From: Obelidium mucronatum
Lineage: Eukaryota > Chytridiomycota > Chytridiomycetes > Chytridiales > Chytriomycetaceae
Length of the DNA: 25,781 nt
Assembly: GCA_025765595.1 (NCBI GenBank)
Contig: JAIVFH010000343.1
Span: forward strand, 1-25,781
Direction: 5' to 3'
In this document: positions 19,526 through 25,781 of the stretch, in pieces
Layout of the letters: each line of letters opens with the position of its first letter
How positions within the stretch are numbered: the first letter of the stretch is position 1
Position numbers and translations under genes: made by a program
The notes under the pieces: model-generated
Told to the model about the DNA's origin: nothing
Seen by the model: the letters and a program-made list of their open reading frames with translations, nothing else
Database searches by the model: none

Positions 19526-19630
19526 TTTCGGAATAATTCGGAACTCAAAAATTATAAATAAAAAAAAATCATAAATGTACTTTAATTTTTCTGATGAGTG
19601 AACCAAAAAAAACAAAAAAACACACGTGTC

Positions 19631-24035
<4,405 letters not shown>

Positions 24036-24039
<4 letters not shown>

Positions 24040-24815
24040 AAATCAGATGATTCTAAAGGACTGAACTCACTGGGCAGCTGCAATTGCGGGTTGCCGTTCA
24101 TTTCTGGTTTTCCACAAGTTTTTGGACGCCACTCAAACGGTTGATATTCGTCAATCTAAATCATCGTCGTTAAAAGTCAATTCAAGGGTGGAGAAAGCTG
24201 TGTTTATTTTGCTAGTTTATTTTAATATCTCATTCTGCACGTATTCGAAGGGGTGGGATAAGAGGCGAGCTGGCATGGAGCTCTGTACCGACAATAGCAC
24301 GTTTTCTTTGAAAGAATAGTTTTCTTTGGGTGCCTGAGAGTTTAATCACGTTTACAAAACGTTTCAGTGCAAGAACCTGTAGTAACCCATGTTTTCGAAA
24401 ATAAAACACTTACAATAACCCAGACAACATTTTCATCTTCATTTTGTTGATTTGCCTGCTTCGTAGTGATTGATTCCAGATACTGCTGGCCTCTTGAGCT
24501 CAAATAATTTGCAACCTGTGGTTGAACTGTATTAATTCCAGCAAAGCCTGCACTTCCCACCTGCTGCTCCTGCTGCTCCTCGTAATTATCATTTATCAAT
24601 GTCGTTATGATTTCAGGTGACGGCTGCACGCTCTGATTCAAGTTTGCCGCCCCTTTCTCATCGCGTTCCGCCTCGCTGTCCTTCAAGTAGTCCAGCTTTG
24701 CCACCAAAAGAGGAAGAACCGTTGCTGTTAAAATACTCGCTGGATCGTCACGGTGATGTCTCCTGTTTCTTCGCGCTTTCTTACGGAGTGCCTTCAAAAT
24801 CGAAACTTCATCCAT
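24036..24815 (-). CDS. Unrecognised 173-residue protein
   Basis: Exons (minus) 24414-24815 and 24036-24155; intron 24156-24413 (GTAAGT..TAG). I do not recognise it. It starts MDEVSILKALRKKARRNRRH, a strongly basic helix that could be a nuclear or RNA-binding segment. A leucine-rich stretch follows (SILTATVLPLLVAKLDYL), then a Glu/Gln-rich, probably disordered middle (EEQQEQQ). The C-terminal block (ENVVWVIIDEYQPFEWRPKTC) is well ordered in appearance and is created by the splice. The stop TGA overlaps the ATG of the USP7 gene in an ATGA arrangement, so the two could share a transcript. An alternative is that this is the N-terminal part of USP7 with a splice I did not find; the frames do not join at the visible donor. 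It diverges from the next gene by 9 bp. Confidence 0.6.
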
Positions 24816-24824
24816 TTTGCGCAA
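24816..24824. promoter_or_regulatory. 9-bp divergent start gap inside a palindrome
   Basis: Two opposite start codons flank the sequence TTGCGCAAA. With adjacent bases this forms the perfect 10-base palindrome TTTGCGCAAA touching both ATGs. Confidence 0.55.
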
Positions 24825-25781
24825 ATGCCAATCACAACTCTTCGTTCCTCTGAGCCAACATTGCTGTCAACACTTAAAGAAAAAGACGGTCGCTCCCAGC
24901 AAGAAGCATTAGCAAACCTAAGACTAGATGCTGGTCGGAAGCTGTTGGGCGATAATAAGCAAGAGGCGCTATATCAGCTGCTACTGTGTTTAGACTGTTC
25001 GTTCTTCTGTCCTGATGTATTCCCTCCCTCTTTTCAATTAATCTTTTGAATTATTTACAGACATTCCGTCTTCTCTTCTATCTTATTTGGCTGAATTCTC
25101 TCCAACAAGTTACTCACACAGGCTGTCAATTCTTCTCCACACCCTTATACCACTTCTTGCTTCTCATAACATTACTCTGGATCCTTTGCTTTCAGTTCAT
25201 AAATTATCGCCTGATGACCTTCGCATCCTGCCGCTGACCTCAAAGCAGTCCAACCAAGATGACCTTGTCGACTCCTCACTGCCCATACCCCCTTTTCACT
25301 TCCTTCATCTCGATCATTTTTCAAACTCAATCAATGAGCTCAAAGTACTGGCGAATTTAAACCGAGTTGTGAGCTTATATGCTGCTGGACATACTGACGG
25401 TGCCAGCGAAAAAGAATAATACCGGTGAGAATCCTGCTGCGCTAGGTACTGCTGAAATTTGGAGATTGGTGGATGTCTATTACGAGGGGCTGGATTTACA
25501 TTGGTATGTTTTCCCCCCACGTCCCGAAGCGGCGAAGACTAACGCCATTGGTTCAGGATGGTTGTACTGGGAACTTGGCATTTGTATACTGGTCAGATTC
25601 GGGTCTGGTTGAGAAGGATTTTTAACAGAATGCAAGAGTCTGCTGTCCAAAAGAGTTACAACCGTACCCAACCAACCAGTATGTGTCAACATCTCCCTTT
25701 TTATTCATTTTCAAACTTATTTTTGCCCTTTTCATACTGGCCCATGCAGGTAACTCCAGTTAAAGTTGTGAAATCGTCGCG
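24825..25781 (+). CDS. Unrecognised multi-exon gene, incomplete at window end
   Basis: The first exon begins at 24825 (MPITTLRSSEPTLLSTLKEK) and contains a helical-looking repeat (ANLRLDAGRKLLGDNKQEALYQLLLCLDC). An intron near 25009-25060 ends in TTTACAG. Two donor choices give different frames; the longer one continues as IPSSLLSYLAEFSPTS and LSILLHTLIPLLASHN to about 25380, with ELKVLANLNRV at its end. Later coding pieces are EIWRLVDVYYEGLDLHW (about 25455-25503), joined by a likely intron (25504-25556, GTATGT..CAG) to MVVLGTWHLYTGQIRVWLRR (from 25557). I could not resolve the splicing between 25370 and 25450, nor a possible intron starting at 25680. Leu-rich helices suggest a scaffold-like protein, but I assign no function. 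Confidence 0.5.

Overview
This is a nuclear segment from a eukaryote, most likely an early-diverging (chytrid-like) fungus. The clues are many short spliceosomal introns, mitochondrial presequences, a fungal-type complex I accessory subunit, a USP7/Ubp15 deubiquitinase, and a secreted CE18-type deacetylase on a Thr-rich stalk. Homopolymer runs are frequent. The lineage is an inference from gene content; I could not run a search. I modelled 37 introns in 11 genes by joining frames at GT..AG sites, and every join was checked by exon-length arithmetic and by continuity of family motifs.

Layout. 1-3.8 kb: two tandem paralogues (+) encoding fibrinogen-like 'GGGW' domains. The first is an intact secreted protein; the second lacks a visible signal-peptide exon, has a frame break, and ends in a Thr/Ser stalk. 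3.9-5.1 kb: mitochondrial enoyl-CoA hydratase (-). 5.2-7.9 kb: an acidic, SPKK-rich nuclear-type protein (+). 8.3-9.3 kb: a 21-kDa-family complex I subunit (+). 9.5-10.7 kb: a decayed Eis-like GNAT/SCP2 acetyltransferase (+). 10.9-14.9 kb: an Agd3-like extracellular deacetylase (+) with a duplicated N-terminal carbohydrate-binding-like module, CE18-type catalytic domain, a Thr/Pro stalk and a Cys-rich tail. 15.3-16.3 kb: an unrecognised 308-residue protein (-). 16.4-18.8 kb: biotin synthase (-) and stand-alone dethiobiotin synthetase (+), divergent, with start codons 14 bp apart. 18.9-19.5 kb: a dual-CDGSH iron-sulfur protein (-). 19.6-24.0 kb: a 16-exon USP7-type ubiquitin protease (-). 24.0-24.8 kb: an unrecognised 173-residue protein (-) whose stop overlaps the USP7 start. 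24.8 kb to the end: an unrecognised gene (+), unfinished at the window edge.

Themes. Three divergent gene pairs have start codons only 9, 14 and 41 bp apart, so promoters must overlap leader or coding sequence. Two of these pairs carry a short GC-rich island at the start region. Several genes serve mitochondrial metabolism (beta-oxidation, complex I, biotin, Fe-S). Biotin synthase uses Fe-S clusters, and a CDGSH gene lies close by, but a functional link is only inferred. The fibrinogen-like proteins and the deacetylase are all secreted or cell-surface candidates. Together they could form an adhesion or matrix-remodelling locus, which is the most interesting possibility in the window.
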